The notes below the pieces were generated by a model. It made no database searches and was not told the origin of the DNA. It saw nothing but the letters and a program-made list of their open reading frames with translations. From positions 1-59,548 of the forward strand of contig JANBRJ010000099.1 in assembly GCA_027577595.1 (NCBI GenBank): a stretch of 59,548 bases of DNA, read 5' to 3'. The position numbers were made by a program, and so were the translations under genes. Below, one piece after another: positions 41,083 through 49,511 of this stretch. The stretch comes from Coemansia sp. RSA 487. Lineage: Eukaryota > Kickxellomycota > Kickxellomycetes > Kickxellales > Kickxellaceae. The first letter of the stretch is position 1, and each line of letters begins with the position of its first letter.

Positions 41083-44000
41083 ATGAGCCCACCACTGGCC
41101 AACACCGGCGACCTTCTTCCAGCCGCACTCGATGGCAAGCACGCTATTCGTGTGTGCATCGACAGGGGCGGCACCTTTTCTGACTGCGTCGGTGTGTTTC
41201 CGGTGGAACCCTCGGCCGAGTTCCCAAGTGGCGAGCGTACTGTGGTTGTAAAGCTGCTTTCTGAGGATCCAGAGCACTATCCTGATGCGCCGCGAGAGGG
41301 CATCCGTCGTATTTTGGAGATTGCCACAGGGAAGCCTCATCCTCGAAGCCAGCCGCTAGACACGGATAATATAAAGTTTATCCGCATGGGCACTACAGTG
41401 GCAACAAATGCGCTTCTAGAACGTAAGGGCGAGCCATGCGCCCTGGTGATCACCAAGGGGTTCCATGATCTCCTAAAGATCGGAAACCAAACACGGCCAA
41501 GAATATTTGACCTTTCAATCGCCAAACCTGATGTCCTTTACAAGGAGGTAGTTCCGGTCGACGAGAGAGTGACACTTGTTGGATATACAATGAATCCGCG
41601 ACAGGATGGCACGAGCGACAAGCAGAGCAAAGCGGCTGTATTAGGAAAGTCTGGCGAGTACGTGGATGTTTTGTCTGTACCAGATTGGGACGCTGTCAGA
41701 CATGATTTGCAAAAAGTCTATGATAGTGGTATTCGCAGTGTATCGGTTTGCCTTATGCATTCCTACACGTTCACCGCTCACGAGGAGGCCGTTGGCAGGA
41801 TTGCTCGGGATATCGGCTTTACTCACATCACCTTGTCTGCCGACTTGGTGCCAATGATAAAGATTGTTCCTCGTGCGCATTCGGCAACTGCTGACGCATA
41901 CCTAACACCTGTGATCCGCCGCTATGTCGACGGGTTTTCGTCTGGGTTCGACAGAGGTATAACAGACATGCGTGTTGACTTTATGCAGTCTGATGGCGGC
42001 CTGGCGCCGGTAGACCACTTCTCTGGCCTACGAGCAATTCTGTCGGGTCCTGCGGCTGGCGTGGTTGGCTATGCAGTGACATCGTATAGCATGGATGAAA
42101 GGGTTCCGGTAATTGGATTCGATATGGGTGGCACTAGTACTGACGTCAGCAGATTCGATGGCCGACTGGAGCATGTGTTTGAGACCACAACTGCAGGCGT
42201 CACTGTGCAGGCGCCGCAGCTTGATATTAACACCGTCGCTGCTGGTGGAGGGTCCCGCCTGTTTTTCCGGAACGGCCTGATGACTGTTGGTCCAGAGAGC
42301 GCTGGCGCACATCCTGGCCCTGCATGCTACCGCAAGGGCGGCCCACTGGCTGTGACTGACGCCAATCTTCTGCTTGGTCGCTTGCGCGCAGAGCATTTTC
42401 CAAACATTTTTGGCGACAGTGAAGATCAACCGCTTGATTTGGAGACGACCCGCGAGTTATTTGGCAAGCTTACAAAACGCATAAACTCTGAGATGCAGTC
42501 TGAGCGTGTGGCCTTGGGACAGGCTCACAGCGACAAGAGCATCGAGCAGGTTGCTCTAGGATTTTTGCAGGTTGCAAACGAAGCCATGTGTCGTCCAATC
42601 CGTGCTTTGACCGAGGCCAAGGGCCACGATGTTCAGAGGCACGCGCTAGCCTGCTTTGGCGGAGCTGGTGGCCAGCATGCGTGTGCTGTCGCGACAAACC
42701 TGGGGATCCAGCGAGTTTTTGTCCATCGCCTTGCATCTGTGCTTTCAGCGTATGGCCTTGGATTGGCCGAGGTTGTTCACGAGGAACAAGCACCATCGGC
42801 GGATGTGTATTCAGATAGTACACTCGATTCGCTTTTGTCGCGGTTGGACAATCTGGAAGCTGCTTGCAAGGAAAAGCTCGGCAAGCAAGGCTTTGACGAC
42901 TCGCAGATAAAGCTTGAGCGCTTCTTCAATATGCGCTACGATGGCACCGACACTGCAATGATGGTCCCCGAGCCGACGGCCGATAACACATTTGTCTCTC
43001 AGTTTGAGGCCATGCATTTGCAAGAGTTTGGGTTCGTGCATCACGGTCGAGACGTAATCGTAGACGATTTACGCGTCCGCTCAATGGGGAGCTTGGCAGA
43101 GACAGAGTACGGACAAGTGTACATGGAGTTACAGAGCCTGGCAAAGAAGAATATTACTGTGCCTAGGGACCATCCTGCCTTTGTAGAGCATGTGTCTGTA
43201 TATTTCCAGACAGGCTATCAAGATACGGCTGTGTTTAAACTAGATGACCTAGCGTCTGGAGATGTGATTTCTGGTCCCTCTATTGTATTGAACCGAAACA
43301 GCACTATCCTTATCGAACCCGAATGGATAGCAACGGTAACATCCGAGCAGCTTGTTCTTGACCATGCAAATACCTCTTTAGATACTTTTTCAAGCAAGGC
43401 TGAGAGCAGAGTTTCTACAAAGGAGCTAGACCCTATTCAGCTTTCTGTTTTTGCACACCGATTCATGAGCATTGCCGAGCAAATGGGACGTACCCTCGAA
43501 AAAACCAGCGTAAGCACAAACATCAAGGAACGGCTTGACTTTTCCTGCGCGCTGTTTGATCGGCTTGGGAATCTAGTTGCTAATGCACCGCATATCCCTG
43601 TTCACCTGGGCTCGATGTCTCACGCAGTTAAATACCAACTTGAGAGGTTTTCAGACGACCTATACGAGGGCGACGTTATCATGGCCAACCACCCTCAGGC
43701 TGGAGGATCGCATCTGCCTGACATTACCGTTATAACGCCAGTGTTTAAGGATGGCGACATAATATTCTTTGTGGCATCTCGTGGACACCACGCCGACATT
43801 GGTGGTATTCTGCCAGGAAGCATGCCGCCAACATCAAGAGAGCTTTATCAAGAAGGTGCAAGTACAATGGGTGTCAAGATAGTAAAGAAAGGCAAGCTAC
43901 AGGAGGACGAAATTAAGCGTGTGCTTTTGGAAGAGCCTGCAAGGTATCCCGAGTGCACTGGCACACGCAATTACAGAGATGTTCTATCCGACCTCAAAGC

Positions 44001-45030
44001 ACAGGTAGCTGCCAACCATCGCGGAATCGGCCTTGTGCATCATCTATGTGCTGAATACGGCCTTGCTGTTGTGCAGGCGTACATGTCGCACATTCAGCGC
44101 ACTGCCGAAGCAGCTGTGCGCTCTTTACTCAAGGAAACGCGTAAAGGAAATGGCGGGATACAGCTCAAGGGCCAAGATTTTATGGACGACGGCAGCAGAA
44201 TTAATCTTTCCGTCGAGATCGACGAAGACGGCAGTGCGTTGTTTGACTTTTCGGGCACATCTTCGGAAGTTTACAGCAACACCAATGCACCGCCTTCAGT
44301 CACCTACAGCGCAATCATATACTGCCTGCGCTGCATGGTGCAGAATGAGCTTCCACTCAACCAAGGATGTCTTGCACCGGTCCGAGTTGTTATTCCCGAA
44401 GATTCGCTTCTATTCCCCTCGGCGACTGCTGCGGTTGTTGGTGGCAATGTATTGACGTCGCAGAGGCTGTGTGATGTGATTCTTTCAGCATTCGGCGCTG
44501 CTGCTGCATCTCAAGGCTGCATGAACAACCTGACCTTTGGTGTTCCAGCGATTGAGGAGAACGGTAAGCACTATGAGGGCTGGGGTTACTACGAAACTAT
44601 TGCCGGCGGGCATGGCGCAGGGCCAGCATGGGATGGACAAAGCGGCGTTCACACACATATGACAAATACAAGGATAACCGATCCAGAGATCTTTGAGCGC
44701 AGGTATCCCGTTATACTCCATCAGTTTTCGTTGCGGAAAGACACTGGCGGCAAGGGAGCGCATAAGGGCGGCGATGGATGTATAAGAGAGATCGAGTTCC
44801 TTGAGTCGATGAGCGTTTCACTACTTACAGAGCGTCGTGTATTTTCGCCTCCTGGTTTGGAAGGGGGTCATAATGGGGCTCGTGGGACTAATCTATGGAA
44901 GCGGTACATGCCAAGTAAAAAAGAAGGCTTCCATGTGCTGAATCTGGGCGGTAAAAACACAGTCGTCGTTCGCCCAAAAGATCGCATTGTGATTATGAGC
45001 CCAGGAGGCGGAGGATATGGTCATGCTTAG
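41083..45030 (+). CDS. OXP1: ATP-dependent 5-oxoprolinase
   Basis: Opens 5-oxoproline to glutamate using ATP, the salvage step of glutathione breakdown, in the cytosol. The protein is 1315 residues (yeast Oxp1 1286). Three joined parts are seen: hydantoinase N domain (about 20-250, with phosphate-binding DRGGTFSDC at 27-35), hydantoinase A (about 265-580, second phosphate loop FDMGGTSTDVSRFDG near 347) and hydantoinase B (about 780-1310, from PIQLSVFAHRFMSIAEQMG to the C-terminal SPGGGGYG). The sequence is unbroken, so it is presumably active. An in-frame ATG at 40966 would add 39 hydrophobic, non-conserved residues; 41083 agrees better with family length. Confidence 0.95.
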   Translation: MSPPLANTGDLLPAALDGKHAIRVCIDRGGTFSDCVGVFPVEPSAEFPSGERTVVVKLLSEDPEHYPDAPREGIRRILEIATGKPHPRSQPLDTDNIKFIRMGTTVATNALLERKGEPCALVITKGFHDLLKIGNQTRPRIFDLSIAKPDVLYKEVVPVDERVTLVGYTMNPRQDGTSDKQSKAAVLGKSGEYVDVLSVPDWDAVRHDLQKVYDSGIRSVSVCLMHSYTFTAHEEAVGRIARDIGFTHITLSADLVPMIKIVPRAHSATADAYLTPVIRRYVDGFSSGFDRGITDMRVDFMQSDGGLAPVDHFSGLRAILSGPAAGVVGYAVTSYSMDERVPVIGFDMGGTSTDVSRFDGRLEHVFETTTAGVTVQAPQLDINTVAAGGGSRLFFRNGLMTVGPESAGAHPGPACYRKGGPLAVTDANLLLGRLRAEHFPNIFGDSEDQPLDLETTRELFGKLTKRINSEMQSERVALGQAHSDKSIEQVALGFLQVANEAMCRPIRALTEAKGHDVQRHALACFGGAGGQHACAVATNLGIQRVFVHRLASVLSAYGLGLAEVVHEEQAPSADVYSDSTLDSLLSRLDNLEAACKEKLGKQGFDDSQIKLERFFNMRYDGTDTAMMVPEPTADNTFVSQFEAMHLQEFGFVHHGRDVIVDDLRVRSMGSLAETEYGQVYMELQSLAKKNITVPRDHPAFVEHVSVYFQTGYQDTAVFKLDDLASGDVISGPSIVLNRNSTILIEPEWIATVTSEQLVLDHANTSLDTFSSKAESRVSTKELDPIQLSVFAHRFMSIAEQMGRTLEKTSVSTNIKERLDFSCALFDRLGNLVANAPHIPVHLGSMSHAVKYQLERFSDDLYEGDVIMANHPQAGGSHLPDITVITPVFKDGDIIFFVASRGHHADIGGILPGSMPPTSRELYQEGASTMGVKIVKKGKLQEDEIKRVLLEEPARYPECTGTRNYRDVLSDLKAQVAANHRGIGLVHHLCAEYGLAVVQAYMSHIQRTAEAAVRSLLKETRKGNGGIQLKGQDFMDDGSRINLSVEIDEDGSALFDFSGTSSEVYSNTNAPPSVTYSAIIYCLRCMVQNELPLNQGCLAPVRVVIPEDSLLFPSATAAVVGGNVLTSQRLCDVILSAFGAAAASQGCMNNLTFGVPAIEENGKHYEGWGYYETIAGGHGAGPAWDGQSGVHTHMTNTRITDPEIFERRYPVILHQFSLRKDTGGKGAHKGGDGCIREIEFLESMSVSLLTERRVFSPPGLEGGHNGARGTNLWKRYMPSKKEGFHVLNLGGKNTVVVRPKDRIVIMSPGGGGYGHA

Positions 45031-45134
45031 TTATTCTAAACTTTTCAGCTTTGTTTTTCATTAAAAATGCTATTCGCTCTGAAGAGAAGTCTGTTGCAAG
45101 GAGCCTTTCCTGAGAGGGGTGTCTCGATTGCCAG

Positions 45135-45255
45135 GGATAAAGTTTCGCCACTCAAGTATATGGATTTTTATACTGATTATCCTCTGATCTGAAATTTATA
45201 AAAAAAAAAGCCAAATACAGTACAGGAAGGTTATACTTATACAAACCTCCTTTTA
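45135..45255 (-). repeat. Dispersed ~115 bp repeat with hairpin, copy C
   Basis: On the minus strand it reads AAAAGGAGGTTTGTATAAGT, then ATAACCTTCCTGTACTGTATTTGG, a run of T, AAATTTCAGATCAGAGGATAA and AGTATAAAAATCCATATACTTGAGTGG. It aligns with copies A and B across its length, sharing the TACTGTATTTGG block with A and CCATATAC with B. It starts 18 nt downstream of the DUO1 stop codon, in the DUO1 orientation, within the convergent spacer shared with 5-oxoprolinase. No matching right flank was found here. Confidence 0.68.
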
Positions 45256-45272
45256 CAAATCGTGAGTGCTTC

Positions 45273-46004
45273 TTAACGGCGTGGTTGAACACGTCTACTA
45301 CGGGCTGTTGGTGGAGGAATGGAGCTTCCCCGACCTCTTCCGCGTCCACCGCGTGCATTAGGCCCTCCCATCGATGATCCAATACGTCCAACACCAACGG
45401 ATCCACCACGACTATGGCTTCCAGACTGGGTGCGGTGGTGGCCTTGAATTCTTCCTGAACGGGCATGTAATGGTTGTCTTTTTTCTCCTGGCCCTTGAGA
45501 TCTATTTGCGTTTGCAGGTGCCGCGGCTGCCGCCGCAAGCTCTACGCGCTGCTTCTCTCTTTCTTTTGCCTCGGCTTCTTCGCGCGCCCTTTGTAACTCT
45601 GTCTCTCGAATCCGACGGTTAGCTTCCTCTTGCCGCTCTAGATCACGTCGAGCAAGATCGCTTAGCTTGGCACTATCCATGCCTCCCCCTTGCCATTCAT
45701 CACTAGACAAAAATATATGGTTGTGTGCTGTTTGTGAGAGAATACGCACCCAAATATCCAGCAACTGCGTGGTTTGGGATACGTTGCTGTTAAAATATTT
45801 TATCTGGCGCTGTACATTCTCTACTCCCTGATTCATTTTGCTAAGCGCGCGGCGTACACGTCGAAGCTCCTCTAGCTCGGCATCCTCAGGGATGGTTCCA
45901 TCCTGTCTTTCTACCTGGCCGCCTTCATCGATAACCTCGTTGGTGTCTGTATAGTAATTGCTGTTGTCGCTGCTAATGTTTTGTTCTGGCTCTTTGGAAG
46001 TCAT
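45273..46004 (-). CDS. DUO1: DASH/DAM1 complex subunit DUO1
   Basis: Subunit of the outer-kinetochore DASH ring that couples kinetochores to spindle microtubule plus ends. The protein is 243 residues (yeast Duo1 247). The Duo1 domain spans about residues 42-110: a helix LEELRRVRRALSKMNQGVENVQ, then the conserved core TQLLDIWVRILSQTAHNHIFL. A charged coiled coil follows (about 115-165), then a Gly/Arg/Ser-rich basic tail (about 170-243; GRGRGRGSS) that could contact tubulin. The identification rests on the short core motif and on length; related small DASH proteins are hard to separate by eye, but the core fits DUO1 best. Confidence 0.8.
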   Translation of the reverse strand: MTSKEPEQNISSDNSNYYTDTNEVIDEGGQVERQDGTIPEDAELEELRRVRRALSKMNQGVENVQRQIKYFNSNVSQTTQLLDIWVRILSQTAHNHIFLSSDEWQGGGMDSAKLSDLARRDLERQEEANRRIRETELQRAREEAEAKEREKQRVELAAAAAAPANANRSQGPGEKRQPLHARSGRIQGHHRTQSGSHSRGGSVGVGRIGSSMGGPNARGGRGRGRGSSIPPPTARSRRVQPRR

Positions 46005-46302
46005 CCTGTTTTGTTATTTTGGAAGCACAATGGACGGACAGGCTGGTCAACAGGAATTAATTGCAGGATTAGAATAAGAATGTAGATTTTTTTTTTTTTA
46101 TAAAAAACGGAAATGAAAATAAGAATAAACAATAATTTAAGTGAAAAGAAAAAGAAAAAAGCCCTTTATTGCCCAAAAGCACTTAGTCTTTTTATACACA
46201 TAAAATTCGCTTGTTTACATTTAAAAAAAAAGTTTTGCCATTTAACCTGTTGGATACAAATAGAACGAGGAATATTGTGTTCACTAGTTTTAAATACGAG
46301 TT

Positions 46303-48981
46303 TTATTCTGCCATTTCCTGATCATCCTCGTTCTTGGCGTCGACCTGAAAAACAAAATCTTCATCAATACCATCCATATGGGTGATATGAACTATACTGT
46401 GTGATGGCAATGCTCCTTGGATGATTTCCTTGGATAGTGAAGTGACAAGGTGCTTCTCCAAAAAGCGCTTAATTGGGCGCGCGCCGTAGAGCGGGTCATA
46501 GCTCTCCTTAATAACATGGTCAACCGCAGCGTTGTCCATAACAAGAGCAATGTCTTGATCTTCAAGACGGTTAGCAATTTGTTTCAGCTGCAAGCTCACA
46601 ACGTCATGCAGACTGCTATATCCAAGACGGTTAAATACGACAATATCATCGAGCCGGTTAAGCAGCTCTGGGCGCAGGGTGCGCTTGAGATCATCCATGA
46701 CGCTTCTGCGTACCGACTCTGGAAGCTCACTCGAGCCATCCATCAAATCAGGATTGCTTTCTGAGGTGAATTGCAGGATTTTTTCTTGTCCAATGTTTGA
46801 GGTAAGGATGATGACACACTGAGTAAAGTCAACCACTCGTCCTTGTCCATCCGTCAGTCGCCCATCGTCGAGCATCTGAAGCAAAATGTTAAGAACGTTT
46901 GGGTGCGCCTTCTCGATTTCGTCGAAAAGAATCACTGAATAAGGACGCTTACGCACCACTTCAGTGAGCTGGCCGCCCTCCTCGTATCCGATATAGCCAG
47001 GTGCTGCGCCAATCATCCGTGACACGGAATGCTGTTCCATATACTCGGACATATCGAGGCGGACCATATAGCGCTCGTTATCAAAAAGCTCACGAGCAAG
47101 GACCTTGGCCAGCTCAGTCTTGCCTGTACCTGTCGGTCCAAGGAAAAGGAACGAGCCAGTTGGCTGGTTTTTGCGCGACATTCCCGCACGTGACCTCAGA
47201 ATGGCATCCGACACAGCATCGATTGCCCGGTCCTGACCAACGACTGATTTCTTCAAGCGCTCTGCGAGTGACATTAGCCTCTCGACTTGAGACTGTGTTA
47301 GTCTCTGTACCGGAATTCCTGTCCAACGTGCAACAACCTCGGCAACCTGGTCGGGACCAACCACTGAGCTCAGCATCCCTTGCTCGATTTCGCCACTAGC
47401 AACCATCTCTTCGTGTTTGACCTGCCGCTTCTTGAGCTCGTTGATATTCTGCTGCAGCTCAGGAATGGCATAAAAATTGAGGTCTGCTGCCTTTTCCAGG
47501 TCCTGAAGGCGGGTTGCTTCTTCGGCTTTTTGGCGCAGACTCTCCATCTTTTGGTTCGCTTCGCGTATCTGATCAAGCAGCCCCTTCTCTTGCTCATAGC
47601 GAAGCTTCAACGGGTTGAGCTCATCTTTAAGCTGCGATATCTCCTGTCCGACCGCTTCAAGACGCATCTTTGAGGCATCGTCCTTTTCTTTTTGCAAGGC
47701 CGTACGCTCAATCTCGAGCTGAAGTATTTTACGTTCCAAGTGATCGATTTGTTCAGGCTGCGAGTCTAGCTGCACTCTTGTCCATGCCATTGCCTCGTCG
47801 ACAATATCGAGTGCCTTGTCTGGAAGCCTGCGGTTTGTGATGTATCTGTCTGATAGTTGCGCGGCAGTAACAAGCGCTGCATCCAAGACCTTGACGCCAT
47901 GGTGGATTTCGTAGCGCTCCTTCAGACCACGCAATATCGAGATTGTGTCCTGGACAGAGGGCTCACTAACGTTGATTTTCTGAAAGCGCCGCTCAAAGGC
48001 AGCATCCTTTTCGACGTACTTTTGGTATTCATCGTCCGTAGTAGCGCCAATAACACGGATCTCTCCACGAGCGAGCATTGGCTTGAGAAGGTTTGCCGCG
48101 TCCATTGCTCCACTCGATTGCCCAGCACCCAGTACTAGATGTATCTCGTCTATGAACAAAATTGCACCGTCTTCGCACTCGGTAACCTCCTTGAGCACAC
48201 TCTTCAGCCGCTCCTCAAACTCACCACGGTACGTGGCACCAGCAACCAGTGCACCCATGTCGAGTGAAAACAAGTTGGTATGCAGCGTTTGTGGCACATC
48301 GTTAGCAACAATGCGTTGTGCGAGTCCCTCGACAATAGCCGTCTTCCCTGTTCCTGGTGGACCTGCAAGTATAGGATTGGACTTGTTCCGACGGCACAGA
48401 ACACGAATGACCTGGCGGATCTCCTCGTCGCGACCAATAATCGGATCGATTTTTCCCTTTTCTACTTGCTTTATCATGTCAATGGCGTATTTGCTAAGCG
48501 CGTCAAAGGTTGACTCGGCCTTCTTTGAATTGACCTTCTTTGTCCCGCGAATCTTTCTGATGGTCTCGCGGAGATCTTTGCTCTGGATTCCTCCCTTGCT
48601 AAGGATATCCACAACCGATGTTTCGTAAGACATGGCAATCAGAAATGTATCGACAGCAATAAGAGAGTCACCCATAGACTTCATTTCCTTCTTTGCCTTG
48701 GTAAAGACCTCATACATGCTTCTGCTCATGCCTGGTTGTGGAGGCGCTGGCTCTTGTGCAGGGAGCTTGACTACGGCGCGCTGCATAGCGCGCTCGAACT
48801 CTACTGGCTGCGCGCCATGTCTATCGACGATCCGCTTAAGATAGCCGTCATCTTGGCCCCACAGCGCGAGTAGTATATGTGCTGGATATACCTCGGTATT
48901 GTTATTCTCAATGGCCATATCCATGCCACCCTTGATAGCCTCAAGGAGTTTCTCCGTGTACTCTTCTGGGTTGAACGACAT
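46303..48981 (-). CDS. HSP104: Hsp104/ClpB disaggregase
   Basis: Hexameric AAA+ chaperone that pulls proteins out of aggregates with Hsp70. The protein is 892 residues (yeast 908), starting MSFNPEEYTEKLLEAIKGG. An N-terminal Clp repeat domain is followed by NBD1 (Walker A GPPGTGKT near 205; Walker B LFIDEIHL; pore loop ATYRGEFEERLK), a coiled-coil middle domain (about 400-530), NBD2 (GPTGTGKTELAKVLA near 610; ILFDEIEKAHP; pore loop PGYIGYEEGG) and a C-terminal small domain ending in an acidic DDQEMAE tail. No ClpP-binding loop is expected or seen. The frame runs slightly upstream without an ATG. It shares a 530 bp divergent promoter with the RhoGAP gene, which contains heat-shock-element-like repeats. 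Confidence 0.96.
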   Translation of the reverse strand: MSFNPEEYTEKLLEAIKGGMDMAIENNNTEVYPAHILLALWGQDDGYLKRIVDRHGAQPVEFERAMQRAVVKLPAQEPAPPQPGMSRSMYEVFTKAKKEMKSMGDSLIAVDTFLIAMSYETSVVDILSKGGIQSKDLRETIRKIRGTKKVNSKKAESTFDALSKYAIDMIKQVEKGKIDPIIGRDEEIRQVIRVLCRRNKSNPILAGPPGTGKTAIVEGLAQRIVANDVPQTLHTNLFSLDMGALVAGATYRGEFEERLKSVLKEVTECEDGAILFIDEIHLVLGAGQSSGAMDAANLLKPMLARGEIRVIGATTDDEYQKYVEKDAAFERRFQKINVSEPSVQDTISILRGLKERYEIHHGVKVLDAALVTAAQLSDRYITNRRLPDKALDIVDEAMAWTRVQLDSQPEQIDHLERKILQLEIERTALQKEKDDASKMRLEAVGQEISQLKDELNPLKLRYEQEKGLLDQIREANQKMESLRQKAEEATRLQDLEKAADLNFYAIPELQQNINELKKRQVKHEEMVASGEIEQGMLSSVVGPDQVAEVVARWTGIPVQRLTQSQVERLMSLAERLKKSVVGQDRAIDAVSDAILRSRAGMSRKNQPTGSFLFLGPTGTGKTELAKVLARELFDNERYMVRLDMSEYMEQHSVSRMIGAAPGYIGYEEGGQLTEVVRKRPYSVILFDEIEKAHPNVLNILLQMLDDGRLTDGQGRVVDFTQCVIILTSNIGQEKILQFTSESNPDLMDGSSELPESVRRSVMDDLKRTLRPELLNRLDDIVVFNRLGYSSLHDVVSLQLKQIANRLEDQDIALVMDNAAVDHVIKESYDPLYGARPIKRFLEKHLVTSLSKEIIQGALPSHSIVHITHMDGIDEDFVFQVDAKNEDDQEMAE

Positions 48982-49511
48982 TTTTAATACTATGGCACGC
49001 AAGTTCTAGTCGATGTTGCTAAGGAAAGTTTACGAAAAATGAAACAGAATTGATTAGAAGAAATGAAAGAGAGAAAGGGTTTGCTCTCCTTTTGTAGTTT
49101 TGCTTTGCTACAGAGAGCTAGTACATTTGAAAAAAAACGGATCAGGGCACAAGATTGAAGCTGTATGATGTCACACACCACAAATATTTGGAACAGCGAA
49201 GCATAGTCTGGAATCTTCCAAAGACATGCACAGGGTTTTCTTGAGAAATTTGAAGCTCAAAAAGATAACAGCACTGATGACGTATCTTTAAAAAATGCGT
49301 GGGGAATAATATATCACCTCATTTTCTGATCTCGTGATCCTGTGCCTGAGCGCATTTCTAAAGCAAACTGATGGCATTTTTGCCTTTCCGTTTTGTTGTT
49401 TTTCGTTGAAAAAGTTGTAGTCTACTCCACCTAATCTCTATTTTGCAACCATCTACCATCACAAATTTGACCTTCCGTATAAACTGACATTAACGCCTTT
49501 ATCATTTAATA
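48982..49511. promoter_or_regulatory. Divergent promoter region of HSP104 and RhoGAP gene
   Basis: 530 bp without coding content. It holds clustered GAA/TTC repeats at 49190-49256 (listed separately), about 210-275 bp upstream of the HSP104 start. The RhoGAP side becomes CT-rich from about 49380. Confidence 0.45.
49190..49256 (-). promoter_or_regulatory. Heat-shock-element-like GAA/TTC cluster
   Basis: GGAATCTTCC at 49210-49219 is a head-to-head nGAAnnTTCn pair. It is preceded by GGAACAGCGAA near 49191-49201 and followed by TTCTTGAGAAATTTGAAGC near 49238-49256, which keeps an imperfect five-base spacing. This is the pattern recognised by trimeric Hsf1, and HSP104 is a classic target. Inference from motif only. 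Confidence 0.45.
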
